Shown: piece after piece, positions 1 to 9,033 of the stretch
Layout of the letters: each line of letters begins with the position of its first letter
How positions within the stretch are numbered: position 1 is the stretch's first letter
Assembly (NCBI RefSeq): GCF_002778285.1
Contig: NZ_NESM01000001.1
Span: 1,057,934 to 1,121,933 of the forward strand
DNA length: 64,000 nt
Direction of reading: 5' to 3'
Source of the DNA: Limnohabitans sp. 15K
Lineage (GTDB): Bacteria > Pseudomonadota > Gammaproteobacteria > Burkholderiales > Burkholderiaceae_C
Program-made: the position numbers and the translations under genes
The notes under the pieces: generated by a model
What the model was told of the DNA's origin: nothing
The model's input: only the letters and a program-made list of their open reading frames with translations
Database searches by the model: none

Positions 1-431
1 CTGATTCAACGAGCCCACCGGAAGATGACGACTATTGGAAGAAACAACGCGAGTACACCTTCAACAACTCAGTCGTCCAATTGACCGAAGTACTGAAAAC
101 CTTGGATGACCCATCCAACCCGTTGACTGCCATGCTGCAAAAATTCAATGAACAGGCCTACGGCAACCGTACGTTCAGAGCGGCGTTGTCTATAACGTTG
201 CGCTCATCCGATACAAGCTTCATGGCTGGATTCGTTTTGCATCATGCCAAAGCATTGGGCAGTCCTGCTATGTTTTGGGCGGTGTTGTTATTATGGCTGG
301 CGGACGAAAAGAATTTACCACTCGAGCGTTATGGCCGAAGACTAATCGAATCATTGACGGCAAAATTATCTGCATACCTCATTAAAGAAATTCACAATCA
401 ATTCAACCGAATATTCAATCAAAAAACTTAA
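1..431 (+). CDS. Unrecognised protein, 5' end outside window
   Basis: The frame is open from the first complete codon (base 3) to a TAA at 429-431, with about 26 codons before the first in-window start-like codon (TTG at 81). The true start is therefore probably upstream and this is the C-terminal part of a longer protein. The visible ~142 residues begin with an acidic stretch, contain a hydrophobic helix-like segment (around AMFWAVLLLWLA) and end in an amphipathic, Lys/Asn-rich tail. I recognise no family motif. Base composition is close to ordinary, unlike the very AT-rich gene that follows 45 bases later on the same strand. It could be in one transcript with the next two genes. Confidence 0.55.
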   Translation, partial: DSTSPPEDDDYWKKQREYTFNNSVVQLTEVLKTLDDPSNPLTAMLQKFNEQAYGNRTFRAALSITLRSSDTSFMAGFVLHHAKALGSPAMFWAVLLLWLADEKNLPLERYGRRLIESLTAKLSAYLIKEIHNQFNRIFNQKT

Positions 432-476
432 TCACGAAAATTAATTAATATAAATAATATCACCAGGAGCAAAAAA

Positions 477-1085
477 ATGAAATACATTACAACTTCAGGA
501 AATGGGCATTTCAAATATTTAAATCACAACAATCGCCTATATGCAATATCCATAAATCGAGACACATCACCAGTATTGAATATTATCAAAAATAAGTATT
601 TCAAACCAAAATCAACGCGGCTATCAGCCGTCGAAGAGTCTCTATTTCAAGATGACATGGAAGCCGATAAAATACAATCCAAAGAATACGTCGATTTATT
701 TTTTAGCTCGAATATCTGGAAAAAATTTATAATAAACCCAGGCACAATAAAATTCAATGACCCTGAATCACATAGAAAATTAATCGATCTTGTTTTCTGC
801 GTCGATTACAATCAAAAGTCAACAATTTCAAAAATTAAGTTCGATGAGGACGGAGTACTATCAACGCTAAATATACATGAAATAAAAAATTCTTTTATGT
901 CATTTTTTTCCGAAGATTCATTTGGGAAATTAATTACTAGCATCCCCCTATCAAATGTAAAAGATTATGTTGCATCACCAGACTGGATCGCATTCAGAAT
1001 GATCAACAATGCCATTTATATTCATGGCAAAAATGACTCGCGAATTCTAGACTCATATCTCGAATTATTTAATAACTACAATTAA
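477..1085 (+). CDS. AT-rich hypothetical protein, unknown function
   Basis: A 202-residue open frame with a good Shine-Dalgarno (AGGAG about 9 bases before the ATG). The protein is rich in Asn, Ile, Lys and Ser, has no predicted signal peptide or membrane segment and no motif I recognise. The DNA is strikingly AT-rich compared with the GC-rich housekeeping genes that start at miaB, which suggests recent horizontal acquisition. It lies between an unrecognised partial gene and a small zinc-ribbon-like protein on the same strand. Small AT-rich singleton genes of this kind often belong to toxin-immunity or phage cargo, but nothing in the sequence proves that. Confidence 0.6.
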   Translation: MKYITTSGNGHFKYLNHNNRLYAISINRDTSPVLNIIKNKYFKPKSTRLSAVEESLFQDDMEADKIQSKEYVDLFFSSNIWKKFIINPGTIKFNDPESHRKLIDLVFCVDYNQKSTISKIKFDEDGVLSTLNIHEIKNSFMSFFSEDSFGKLITSIPLSNVKDYVASPDWIAFRMINNAIYIHGKNDSRILDSYLELFNNYN

Positions 1086-1097
1086 ATTAATATCACA

Positions 1098-1337
1098 ATG
1101 GGAATTATTGATAAAATCATTATTAATTTGATGTGCAAGAAATGCTTGGAAAATGAAAAAATCACTCTTTTAGAGAAAGGCTCGACCAGGGGTTCATCTT
1201 GGCAGACGCCTCCGGATTCTGAAAAATTTCTCATAAACTGGAAAATAAATAAACTTGAAGAGCCGACCCCATCAAAAATCAAGTGCAATACCTGCGGTAC
1301 TGATTTTATTGACAACTTCGACCTTATCAAGAGTTAA
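1098..1337 (+). CDS. Small putative zinc-ribbon protein
   Basis: A 79-residue frame starting 12 bases after the previous stop. It has two CxxC pairs, CKKC near residues 13-16 and CNTC near residues 63-66, spaced about 47 residues apart, the arrangement of a zinc ribbon in which two knuckles bind one metal. The rest is Lys/Glu-rich with no membrane segment. It is AT-rich like the preceding gene and likely co-transcribed with it. Shine-Dalgarno support is weak. An antisense frame over the same bases (1082-1330) has no cysteine pattern and looks like a shadow. Function unknown. Confidence 0.5.
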   Translation: MGIIDKIIINLMCKKCLENEKITLLEKGSTRGSSWQTPPDSEKFLINWKINKLEEPTPSKIKCNTCGTDFIDNFDLIKS

Positions 1338-1603
1338 TTTATTTTTCGATAGTCAGCCAAACTGAAATTCATGATTTTTACGACTAATCCTCAAGCCTGA
1401 GATCCAATTTTCACAGATTCCATCTAAACGTTATTGAAAATACTGCGACAATCCATCCTCACCTGCGCCCCAAGCGCTTTCCCCAACAGCCTCTGGATCT
1501 ACACCATGAACCGCTGCACTATGGCCCTTTTCGGGCGTGCTTTACTTTGGCGTGCTTTGCTTTGCCTTGACTTCATCACCTCCGTGACCGCCGTGGAGGC
1601 CGC
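1338..1603. other. Intergenic gap before miaB
   Basis: About 266 bases with no convincing gene, tRNA or terminator hairpin. Composition shifts here from AT-rich (left) to GC-rich (right), so the right edge of the accessory segment lies in or near this gap. I see no direct repeat or att-like site. Confidence 0.5.
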
Positions 1604-2941
1604 ATGAGCAAGAAGGTCTTCATCAAAACCTTTGGCTGCCAGATGAACGAGTACGACTCGGACAAGATGGCCGATGTGCTGGGCGCGGCCCAGGGCTACG
1701 AGCCCACACAAGACGTGGACGAGGCCGATTTGATTTTGTTCAACACCTGCTCGGTGCGCGAAAAGGCCCAAGAAAAAGTGTTCAGCGATCTGGGCCGGGT
1801 GCAGCACCTGAAAGCCAAGGGCGTGTTGATTGGTGTGGGCGGCTGCGTGGCCAGCCAAGAAGGCGCCGAGATCATCAAGCGTGCGCCTTATGTGGACGTG
1901 GTGTTTGGCCCGCAGACCCTGCACCGCCTGCCCGAGATGTTGGCAGAGCGCGAGCGTAAGCAGCGCCCGCAAGTCGACATCAGCTTCCCCGAGATTGAAA
2001 AGTTCGACCACCTGCCGCCCGCCAAGGTGGACGGCGCCACGGCCTTTGTGTCGATCATGGAAGGCTGCAGCAAATATTGCAGCTATTGCGTGGTGCCCTA
2101 CACCCGGGGCGAAGAAGTCTCTCGCCCGTTTGACGATGTGCTGGTCGAAATCGCCGGTCTGGCCGCGCAGGGCGTGAAAGAGATCACGCTGCTGGGCCAA
2201 AACGTGAACGCTTACCGGGGCAAGATGGGTGGCACGTCAGAGATTGCCGACTTTGCCTTGTTGCTGGAGTACGTGGCCGACATGCCGGGCATCGAGCGCA
2301 TCCGCTACGTGACCAGCCACCCCAACGAGTTCACGCAGCGCCTGATCGACGCCTACGAAAAGATCCCCAAACTGGTGAGCCACTTGCACCTGCCGGTGCA
2401 GCACGGTTCGGACCGCATCTTGATGGCCATGAAACGCGGTTACACCGCGATGGAATACAAGAGCACGATCCGCAAGCTGCGGGCGATCCGCCCCGACATG
2501 TCGCTCAGCAGCGATTTCATCGTGGGCTTTCCCGGCGAGACCGAGGACGACTTCAACAAGATGATGAAGCTGATCACCGATGTCGGTTTTGACACGAGTT
2601 TCAGCTTCATCTTCAGCCCCCGCCCTGGCACGCCTGCGGCCAACCTGCACGACGACACGCCGCACGCCGAAAAATTGCGCCGCCTGCACCACCTGCAAGC
2701 GACCATCGAAGAAAACGTGCAGCGCATTGGCGAAAGCCGCGTGGGCACGGTGCAGCGCATCTTGGTGGAGCGCCCTTCGCGCAAGGACGCCACCGAACTG
2801 GCGGGTCGCACCGAGTGCAACCGGGTGGTCAACTTCCCCGGCGGCCCGAACATGGACCGCCTGATCGGTCAGATGGCCGATGTGCGCATCACCCAAGGCT
2901 TGTCGCACTCGCTGCGCGGCGAGTTGGTGATCAAGGACTGA
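1604..2941 (+). CDS. miaB: tRNA-2-methylthio-N6-dimethylallyladenosine synthase MiaB
   Basis: A radical-SAM methylthiotransferase that converts i6A37 to ms2i6A37 in tRNAs reading UNN codons. The 445-residue length is normal. The N-terminal UPF0004 domain carries its three [4Fe-4S] cysteines in FGCQMN (~12), NTCSVR (~49) and GGCVA (~83). The radical-SAM triad is CSKYCSYC around residues 155-162. The C-terminal ~65 residues are the TRAM domain. The start has a GGAGG-like ribosome site a few bases upstream and matches the family N-terminus ([15 protein letters not shown]). It converges with the minus-strand cyclotransferase-like gene 12 bases away. Confidence 0.97.
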   Translation: MSKKVFIKTFGCQMNEYDSDKMADVLGAAQGYEPTQDVDEADLILFNTCSVREKAQEKVFSDLGRVQHLKAKGVLIGVGGCVASQEGAEIIKRAPYVDVVFGPQTLHRLPEMLAERERKQRPQVDISFPEIEKFDHLPPAKVDGATAFVSIMEGCSKYCSYCVVPYTRGEEVSRPFDDVLVEIAGLAAQGVKEITLLGQNVNAYRGKMGGTSEIADFALLLEYVADMPGIERIRYVTSHPNEFTQRLIDAYEKIPKLVSHLHLPVQHGSDRILMAMKRGYTAMEYKSTIRKLRAIRPDMSLSSDFIVGFPGETEDDFNKMMKLITDVGFDTSFSFIFSPRPGTPAANLHDDTPHAEKLRRLHHLQATIEENVQRIGESRVGTVQRILVERPSRKDATELAGRTECNRVVNFPGGPNMDRLIGQMADVRITQGLSHSLRGELVIKD

Positions 2942-2953
2942 CCTGCTGGGATT

Positions 2954-3349
2954 TCAGGACTCGCGCCCGACTTCGCGGATGTAGCGGCGGTAGTCGCCGT
3001 GCCCGATGGGCGTGCAGTCTTCGGTCGGGCAGTTGTAGACATAGGTCTGCACCCTTTGCCCGTGCAGCGGGCCGCCCACCACCGTGACCTCCTCGCGCCA
3101 GTATTGCGAGGCGGCGCGGTGGCCGGGGACCATGTCTTCCACCGCATCCAGCCGCGCCAGGTGCGCGTCATCGACCTCATAGACTTCGCCGGTGACTTGG
3201 CCTTCACCGTGCAGCAAGCCGGGGTAGCGGCCCACATCGACCAGTCGGCCCGGCACCTGGGCCGCGCCCACAAAACGAGCGCCGTGCATTTCGGCCTCCA
3301 GACGCAAACCGGGCATCAAGGTGCCGTAGATGAAAAGAGCGTGTTGCAT
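2954..3349 (-). CDS. Gamma-glutamylcyclotransferase-like protein (GGCT/AIG2 fold)
   Basis: Read from the ATG at 3349 the product is 131 residues; a longer frame to 3400 exists but the family begins at MQHALFIYGTLMPG. The glycine-rich YGTLMPG loop is the substrate-binding signature of the GGCT/AIG2 fold, and the Glu of AVEDMVPG is at the position of the catalytic acid. Members cyclise gamma-glutamyl groups to 5-oxoproline or act on related gamma-glutamyl amines. The divergent neighbour operon contains a glutamine-synthetase-like enzyme that might make gamma-glutamylated amines, so a functional link is conceivable but unproven. Confidence 0.8.
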   Translation of the reverse strand: MQHALFIYGTLMPGLRLEAEMHGARFVGAAQVPGRLVDVGRYPGLLHGEGQVTGEVYEVDDAHLARLDAVEDMVPGHRAASQYWREEVTVVGGPLHGQRVQTYVYNCPTEDCTPIGHGDYRRYIREVGRES

Positions 3350-3540
3350 GGGCTGGATTTTGCGCCAATGTGGCCCACTTTGACCGCCTCGAATTGACAC
3401 GCGTCAAGCCATGCCCACCGTGTCGCCTGTTGGCAGGTCCGGCCCACATGGCCGTTTAAACTGTTCTCCGAGAGACAAGCGTGACCCACCATGGTGAGTG
3501 CATGCACCAGGCAAACACCAGGCACAAGCCAGAGGCGCCC

Positions 3541-4932
3541 ATGAAAGCAGAACAGAACGAACTCATCACCCGCATCGGGCCAGGCACACCGTGCGGCGCG
3601 GTGATGCGCCACTATTGGCAGCCCGTCGCCCTGGTGGACGAGTTCAACCCCGCGCTCGACCCGCGCATGGCGATTCGCCCTGTGAAGGCGGTGCGCATTT
3701 TGGGGCAGGACCTGGTGCTGTTTCGCAACGCGCTGGGCGACTACGGCTTGCTTGACCGCGACTGCCCGCACCGTGGCGCGGACCTGGCCTATGGCCGCAA
3801 CGAAGGCGACGGCTTGCGCTGCCCTTTTCATGGCTGGAAGTTCGACGTGACAGGCCAGTGCATCGAAACCCCGGCCGAGCCCACGGGCAGCACGCTGTGC
3901 AAGCGCGTGCGCCAGCGCAGCTACCCCATCATCGAGCGCAGCGGCATTCTGTTTGGCTGGTTCGGCCCCGAAGGCCAGACCCCGCCCCCGCTGCCGGGCA
4001 TCGACGCTTTCAGCGCCCCGGCTACGCACACCTTTGCCTTCAAGGGTCTGTGGCACTGCAACTGGCTGCAGGCCTTTGAGGTGGGCATTGACCCGGCGCA
4101 TGCTTCGTACCTGCACCGCTTCTTCAAGGACGAGTCGCTCGAAGGCAGCTACGGTCGCCAGTTTCGCGGCGCGAGCGCGGGCAATGTGCAAGGCGAGCGC
4201 TGGCCCATGACGCGTGTGATGCGCGAGCTGGACCAGCCGGAAATTTCGTTTGAGCCCACCGATGCGGGCCTGCGCCTGACGGCCCTGCGCCCGATCAACG
4301 AGGCACTCACGCATGTGCGGGTGACCAACGCGCTGTTCCCGCACACTTTTGTGATTCCGCTGTCCGAGACCATGACCATCACGCAGATGCATGTGCCGGT
4401 GGACGACACGCACACCTATTGGTATTCGGTGTTCACCAGCTTTGACGGCCCGGTGGACAAAGAAGCCATGCGCAACCAGCGCTTGCCCTCGGTCACGCTG
4501 CCCGACTACATCCCCAAAGTGGGCAAGCACAACCATTGGGGCTTCAACCCCGAAGAGCAAGTGGCGCGCACCTACTTGGGTATGGGCGAAGACGACATCA
4601 ATGTGCACGACCAGTGGGCCTGCGAGAGCATGGGTGCGATCCAGGACCGCACCCGCGAACACCTGGGCACCAGCGACAAGGTGATCATGGCGAACCGGCG
4701 CGTCTTGCTCAAAGCCATCGAGACGGTGCAGGCCGGTGGCTTGCCGCCCGGCTTTGCGCAAACGGCTGTGGCCAGCCAGCGCGTGGGCCCCGACACGGTG
4801 GACGGCATCGCCCCCAGTGGTCAGTGGCCGCAGTGGTGGCGCGAGGCTTGTGATGCCAAGCGCAGCGGCGCACCGTGGGACGCGGCACTTCCGGGTGATG
4901 TGGCCGCTTCAGCCGACACGAGCGCGGCATGA
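3541..4932 (+). CDS. Rieske non-haem iron oxygenase, alpha subunit
   Basis: A 463-residue oxygenase of the phthalate-dioxygenase/vanillate-demethylase type. The Rieske cluster ligands are C75-x-H77 and C94-xx-H97 (CPHRG and CPFHGW). The mononuclear iron site is D184, H187 and H192 in IDPAHASYLH. Such enzymes hydroxylate or O/N-demethylate aromatic or amine substrates using electrons from a ferredoxin. I chose the ATG at 3541 because LITRIGPGTPCGAVMRHYW is the usual N-terminus; upstream GTG 3481 and ATG 3502 are possible. The stop overlaps the next ATG as ATGA, so translation of the GS-like gene is probably coupled. No beta subunit gene is adjacent. Confidence 0.9.
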   Translation: MKAEQNELITRIGPGTPCGAVMRHYWQPVALVDEFNPALDPRMAIRPVKAVRILGQDLVLFRNALGDYGLLDRDCPHRGADLAYGRNEGDGLRCPFHGWKFDVTGQCIETPAEPTGSTLCKRVRQRSYPIIERSGILFGWFGPEGQTPPPLPGIDAFSAPATHTFAFKGLWHCNWLQAFEVGIDPAHASYLHRFFKDESLEGSYGRQFRGASAGNVQGERWPMTRVMRELDQPEISFEPTDAGLRLTALRPINEALTHVRVTNALFPHTFVIPLSETMTITQMHVPVDDTHTYWYSVFTSFDGPVDKEAMRNQRLPSVTLPDYIPKVGKHNHWGFNPEEQVARTYLGMGEDDINVHDQWACESMGAIQDRTREHLGTSDKVIMANRRVLLKAIETVQAGGLPPGFAQTAVASQRVGPDTVDGIAPSGQWPQWWREACDAKRSGAPWDAALPGDVAASADTSAA

Positions 4933-6410
4933 GCTTCGCTGAGCGCTGCGGCCTGCACAGCCGCGAACGTGAAGCCGCTTGCGAGCAATTGTTGAGGCAG
5001 GTGGAGGCCTCGGGCATCGAGCTGATCCGCCTGGGCTGGTGTGACCTGCACGGTGTGGTGCGCGGCAAAACCATCGTGGCTTCGCAGCTGCGCCAGGCAT
5101 TGGCCAATGGCATCGGCATGGTCAGCACCTTGCTGCTCAAAGACAGCTCGGACCGCACCGCCTTCAAGGTGTTCGAGCCGGGCATTCAAGAGACCCTGCC
5201 CGGCTTTGCCGGGGCCAGCAATTTCACGCTCATGCCCGACCCGGCCAGCTGGCAGGTGCTGCCCTGGACCGAGAAAACCGGCTGGTTGCAGTGCCAACCC
5301 TACTTGGCAGACGGGCGCATCGTGCCGCTCGATTCGCGCCATGTGTTGCAGCAGGCCGTGCAGCGCCTGACCGATCGCGGCTGGCAGATGCGCTGCGGGC
5401 TGGAAGTCGAATTCCACATCTACCGCATCAAAAACCCGCTGCACGGTGCAGACCTGGACCCCAGCCAAGCCGCTTGGCCCGGCCCCGCGCCCGAAGTCAG
5501 CCTGATCCACCCAGGCTACAACCTGTTGACCGAAGGCTGGTTTGACCGGGCAGAAGAGCCGCTGCGCATCGTGCAGCGCACCGCCCAAGCCCTGGGCCTG
5601 CCGCTGATTTCGCTCGAAATTGAACTGGGCCCCAGCCAGGTGGAAGCGGTGTTTGATGTGAGCGACGTACTGACGGCTGCCGACCACATGGTGCTGTTTC
5701 GCAACGCCACGCGCCAGGCTCTGCGCCGCGCCGGTTACCACGCCACCTTCATGTGCCGCCCACCGTTTGAGCACATCATGTCGAGCGGCTGGCACCTGCA
5801 CCAGTCGGTTTGTGCGTTGGCCACCGGCCGCAATGTGTTCATGCGCGATGAAGCGGCACCGGGTGTCGGTACGCTGGATGCGCGGCAGGTGCTGAGCGAT
5901 GTGGGTGCGTCATGGTTGGCGGGTTTGCTGGCGCACGCACCGGCTCTCACGGCCCTGTGCACCAGCACCAGTAATGGCTATGGGCGTTTCAGGCCCAACG
6001 CCATGGCGCCGCACTCGATTTTGTGGGGCCGTGACAACCGGGGTGCCATGCTGCGCGTGATCGGTGAACCCGGCGACAAGGCCACCCGCATTGAAAACCG
6101 ATTGGGCGAGCCTGCGGCCAATCCTTATCTGTACATGGCCTCGCAAATCCATGCAGGGCTCTCGGGCGTGGATGCACAACTGCAAGCGCCGCAAGCCAGC
6201 GAAACGCCATACGCCGCAGGGGGCGCGTCCATCCCGACGTCTTTGGCCGATGCGGTGCTTGCACTGCAGCAAGACGCGATCTTGTGCGAGGCTTTGGGGC
6301 AGCCCTTTGTCGATTACTACAGCACCATCAAACTGGCCGAGCACCAGCGCTCGGCCCAAGCCGAGGACGCACTGGAATTTCACAAGCGTGAATATTTCGG
6401 GCGCATTTGA
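4929..6410 (+). CDS. Glutamine-synthetase-like ligase (gamma-glutamyl-amine synthetase type)
   Basis: 493 residues with the GS catalytic domain: the metal-binding Glu motif in GLEVEFHIY, the ELGPSQVE motif, the ATP/His motif around SSGWHLHQSV, the NGYGRFRPN loop, and the R-x-ENRLGEPAANPYLY motif that positions glutamate and phosphate. The N-terminal part is a divergent beta-grasp. It resembles the PuuA/GlnT/IpuC/TdnQ branch that ligates glutamate to amines rather than housekeeping GlnA; it lacks a clear adenylylation-loop tyrosine. Sitting between a Rieske oxygenase and a ferredoxin, it most likely activates an amine for oxygenation or disposes of ammonia or amine released by it. That substrate assignment is inference. 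Confidence 0.85.
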   Translation: MSFAERCGLHSREREAACEQLLRQVEASGIELIRLGWCDLHGVVRGKTIVASQLRQALANGIGMVSTLLLKDSSDRTAFKVFEPGIQETLPGFAGASNFTLMPDPASWQVLPWTEKTGWLQCQPYLADGRIVPLDSRHVLQQAVQRLTDRGWQMRCGLEVEFHIYRIKNPLHGADLDPSQAAWPGPAPEVSLIHPGYNLLTEGWFDRAEEPLRIVQRTAQALGLPLISLEIELGPSQVEAVFDVSDVLTAADHMVLFRNATRQALRRAGYHATFMCRPPFEHIMSSGWHLHQSVCALATGRNVFMRDEAAPGVGTLDARQVLSDVGASWLAGLLAHAPALTALCTSTSNGYGRFRPNAMAPHSILWGRDNRGAMLRVIGEPGDKATRIENRLGEPAANPYLYMASQIHAGLSGVDAQLQAPQASETPYAAGGASIPTSLADAVLALQQDAILCEALGQPFVDYYSTIKLAEHQRSAQAEDALEFHKREYFGRI

Positions 6411-6435
6411 ATAAGCAACTTCATACCGCACTTAC

Positions 6436-6765
6436 ATGATCACGATCCACCTGCAACCCCATGACCCGTCACAAGCCGAGCACACTTTGCAAGTCCAGCC
6501 CGGCCAAAGCCTGATGCAGGCCGCAGTCGATGCCAACTTGACGGGCATCCAGGCCGATTGCGGTGGGCTGCTGACTTGCGCCACTTGCCATGTGGTGGTG
6601 CATGGCGACTGGCTAGGCAAACTGCCGCCCGTTTCGAGCGACGAAGACGGCATGCTGGCCTTCACCGCCCAAACGCGCGAGGTGGGCAGCCGCTTGTCGT
6701 GTCAGATTGAACTGACACCCGAACTGGACGGCCTGCGGGTCACGCTGCCTGCAAGCCAGTACTGA
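6436..6765 (+). CDS. [2Fe-2S] ferredoxin, adrenodoxin/plant-like
   Basis: A 109-residue ferredoxin with cluster ligands C42, C48, C51 (DCGGLLTCATC) and C89 (RLSCQIEL), the C-x5-C-x2-C...C pattern of vertebrate/Isc-type and putidaredoxin-type ferredoxins. It starts 25 bases after the GS-like gene and is the probable electron donor to the Rieske oxygenase. No ferredoxin reductase gene lies in the window, so the reductase must be encoded elsewhere or shared. It converges with ffh, with only one base between the stops. Confidence 0.9.
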   Translation: MITIHLQPHDPSQAEHTLQVQPGQSLMQAAVDANLTGIQADCGGLLTCATCHVVVHGDWLGKLPPVSSDEDGMLAFTAQTREVGSRLSCQIELTPELDGLRVTLPASQY

Positions 6766-6766
6766 A

Positions 6767-8152
6767 TCAGCGCGGCATGCCGGGGAAGCCCCCGCCGCCG
6801 CCCATCATGCCTTTCATGGCGCCCATGCGCTTCATCATTTTCATCATGCCGCCGCCAGACATTTTTTTCATCATGTCCTGCATTTGCTCAAACTCCTTGA
6901 GCATGCGGTTCACGTCCTGCACCTGAACACCTGCGCCTGCTGCGATGCGGCGCTTGCGTGTGGCTTTGATCATCTCGGGCTTGCTGCGCTCTTTGGGCGT
7001 CATGCTGTGGATGATGCCTTGCTTGCGGCCGATGTCTTTTTCGACCTTGTCCATGTCCATGGCCCCTGCCTTGGCGGTCATCTGCGAAGGCAATTTGTCC
7101 ATCAGGCTCGACAATCCGCCCATTTGTTTCATCTGCTGAATCTGTGCCAAGAAGTCATTGAGATCGAAACTACCACCGCTTTTCACCTTGGCCGCCAATT
7201 TTTGCGCGGCCTCCATGTCCACACCTGCGGTGACCTGCTCCACCAAGGCCACAATGTCGCCCATGCCCAGCACACGGCCTGCATGGCGCTCGGCGTCGAA
7301 CACTTCCAGGCCGTCAATTTTTTCGCTGGTGCCCGCAAACTTGATGGGCACGCCCGTGATCTGGCGCACCGACAAGGCCGCACCACCACGAGAATCGCCA
7401 TCGAGTTTGGTCAGCACAATGCCCGTCAGTGGCAAAGCTGCGCCAAAGGCTTTGGCCGTGTTGGCCGCATCCTGACCCTGCATGGCGTCCACCACGAACA
7501 GGGTTTCCACAGGCTTGAGCTCGGCGTGCAAGGCTTGAATCTCGGCCATCAAGGCTTCGTCAATTGCCAAGCGACCGGCGGTGTCGACCAGCAACACGTC
7601 AAAAAAGTGCTTGCGGGCGTAATCGATGGCGGCGCGGGCGATGTCGATCGGCTTTTGGTCGGGCGAGCTGGGGAACCATTCGGCACCAGCTTGCGCGGTC
7701 ACGGTTTTGAGCTGCTCGATGGCGGCGGGACGGTACACGTCACCCGAAACGGTCAGCACTTTTTTCTTGCGCTTTTCAATCAGGTGTTTGGCCAGCTTGG
7801 CGGTGGTGGTGGTTTTACCGGCACCTTGCAAACCGGCCATCAAAATCACGGCGGGGGGTTGCGCGGCGAGGTTGATGTCCGACACCCCCTCGCCCATGGT
7901 GGCCACCAGCTCACGGTTGACCACACCCACCAGCGCTTGGCCAGGTTTCAAAGAACCCATGACTTCCTGGCCCAAGGCTTTGTCTTTCACACGGGCAATG
8001 AAATCTCGCACCACCGGCAGTGCCACGTCGGCTTCGAGCAAGGCCATGCGCACCTCGCGCAGCATGTCGGCCACATTCGATTCGGTGATGCGGGCCTGCC
8101 CGCTGAGGGTCTTGACGAGGCGTGAAAGTTTGTCGGTCAGAGCGGAGGCCAT
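6767..8152 (-). CDS. ffh: Signal recognition particle GTPase Ffh
   Basis: 461 residues from the ATG at 8152 (MASALTDKLSRLVKTL, the family start; a 9-codon N-terminal extension is possible). The N domain is followed by the G domain with GLQGAGKTTTTAKLAKHL (P-loop), DTAGR and TKLDG, then the methionine-rich M domain ending in a Gly/Met-rich tail (KMMKRMGAMKGMMGGGGGFPG). It binds 4.5S RNA and signal peptides of nascent inner-membrane proteins and docks on FtsY. Transcribed divergently from the CcsA-like gene with a 77-base gap. Confidence 0.97.
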   Translation of the reverse strand: MASALTDKLSRLVKTLSGQARITESNVADMLREVRMALLEADVALPVVRDFIARVKDKALGQEVMGSLKPGQALVGVVNRELVATMGEGVSDINLAAQPPAVILMAGLQGAGKTTTTAKLAKHLIEKRKKKVLTVSGDVYRPAAIEQLKTVTAQAGAEWFPSSPDQKPIDIARAAIDYARKHFFDVLLVDTAGRLAIDEALMAEIQALHAELKPVETLFVVDAMQGQDAANTAKAFGAALPLTGIVLTKLDGDSRGGAALSVRQITGVPIKFAGTSEKIDGLEVFDAERHAGRVLGMGDIVALVEQVTAGVDMEAAQKLAAKVKSGGSFDLNDFLAQIQQMKQMGGLSSLMDKLPSQMTAKAGAMDMDKVEKDIGRKQGIIHSMTPKERSKPEMIKATRKRRIAAGAGVQVQDVNRMLKEFEQMQDMMKKMSGGGMMKMMKRMGAMKGMMGGGGGFPGMPR

Positions 8153-8229
8153 GGGCAAATCCAGAAAAAACCGGTTCAACAGGTTGGCGAAGCCCCTGTG
8201 GCTGCACCTGAAAGGCTAAACTCGGACCT

Positions 8230-9033
8230 ATGATTTTAGCGAGTCCCCCATTTTGGATGCTGCCCGCCACCGCTCTGGCGGCTTTGGCTTATGGCTTGCC
8301 TGCACTCATTGGGGATCGCCTGCACCACACACATGCCCGTCGACTTTTGTGGTTGGCATGGGCTGCCCATGCCGTGGCCTTGCTCAGCCTGCTGGTGGGG
8401 CCTGTGCGTTTTGGCTTTGCGCCTGCAATTTCTGCAACGGCATGGCTGGTGGTGAGTGCCTACATATTAGAGAGCCAGTTTTTCCCCAAGTTCACAGCCC
8501 GCTGGGTCATGGGCAGCCTGGGGGCACTGGCCGTGGTTCTGGCTTGGTTTTTTCCGGGAACGCCACTGCACTCGCAAGCCTCAGCCTGGCTGCCTTTGCA
8601 TTGGGCTTTGGGCTTGTCCGCTTACGGCATGTTTGGCTCTGCCGTGGTGCATGCCTGGATGATGACCCGCGCTGAAAGGGATATCCGCCAAGCCCACAAT
8701 GCCAGCAGTGGCGTGCCCCTGTTGACGCTTGAGCGGCTGACATTCCGATTCGTGGTGGCCGGTTTCTTGCTGCTGACCGCCACTTTGGTGGCTGGCGTCT
8801 TGTTCGGTGATGCGCTGTATGGCCAAGGGCAAGGCAGCTGGCGCTGGGACCACAAAACTGTCTTCGCCTTGCTGTCTTGGCTGACTTTTGCGGTTTTGCT
8901 GGTGGGTCGCAGCAAATGGGGCTGGCGCGGCCGTCGGGCCGTCCGGGTGCTCTACATCGGCGCGGGTTTGTTGCTCCTGTCTTATGCAGGCTCCCGATTT
9001 GTCATGGAAATCATGCTGGGGCGCTTGGGATGA
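8230..9033 (+). CDS. CcsA/YpjD-like cytochrome c assembly family membrane protein
   Basis: 267 residues with about eight hydrophobic segments and the conserved core of the CcsA/HemX superfamily: LPLHWALGLSAYGMFG in mid-protein and RWDHKTVFALLSWLTF towards the end, where the His residues are candidate haem ligands. YpjD/CcsA-like proteins next to ffh are common in proteobacteria, but their role in cytochrome c maturation is poorly established, so I keep the family name only. Its TGA overlaps the ATG of the next gene (ATGA). Confidence 0.85.
   Translation: MILASPPFWMLPATALAALAYGLPALIGDRLHHTHARRLLWLAWAAHAVALLSLLVGPVRFGFAPAISATAWLVVSAYILESQFFPKFTARWVMGSLGALAVVLAWFFPGTPLHSQASAWLPLHWALGLSAYGMFGSAVVHAWMMTRAERDIRQAHNASSGVPLLTLERLTFRFVVAGFLLLTATLVAGVLFGDALYGQGQGSWRWDHKTVFALLSWLTFAVLLVGRSKWGWRGRRAVRVLYIGAGLLLLSYAGSRFVMEIMLGRLG

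Noticed and set aside
1499..2200. 233-codon minus-strand frame opposite miaB
   Set aside because: Antisense to the radical-SAM core of MiaB, no motif.
3316..4761. 481-codon minus-strand frame opposite the Rieske oxygenase
   Set aside because: The plus strand carries intact Rieske and iron motifs; the antisense product has none.
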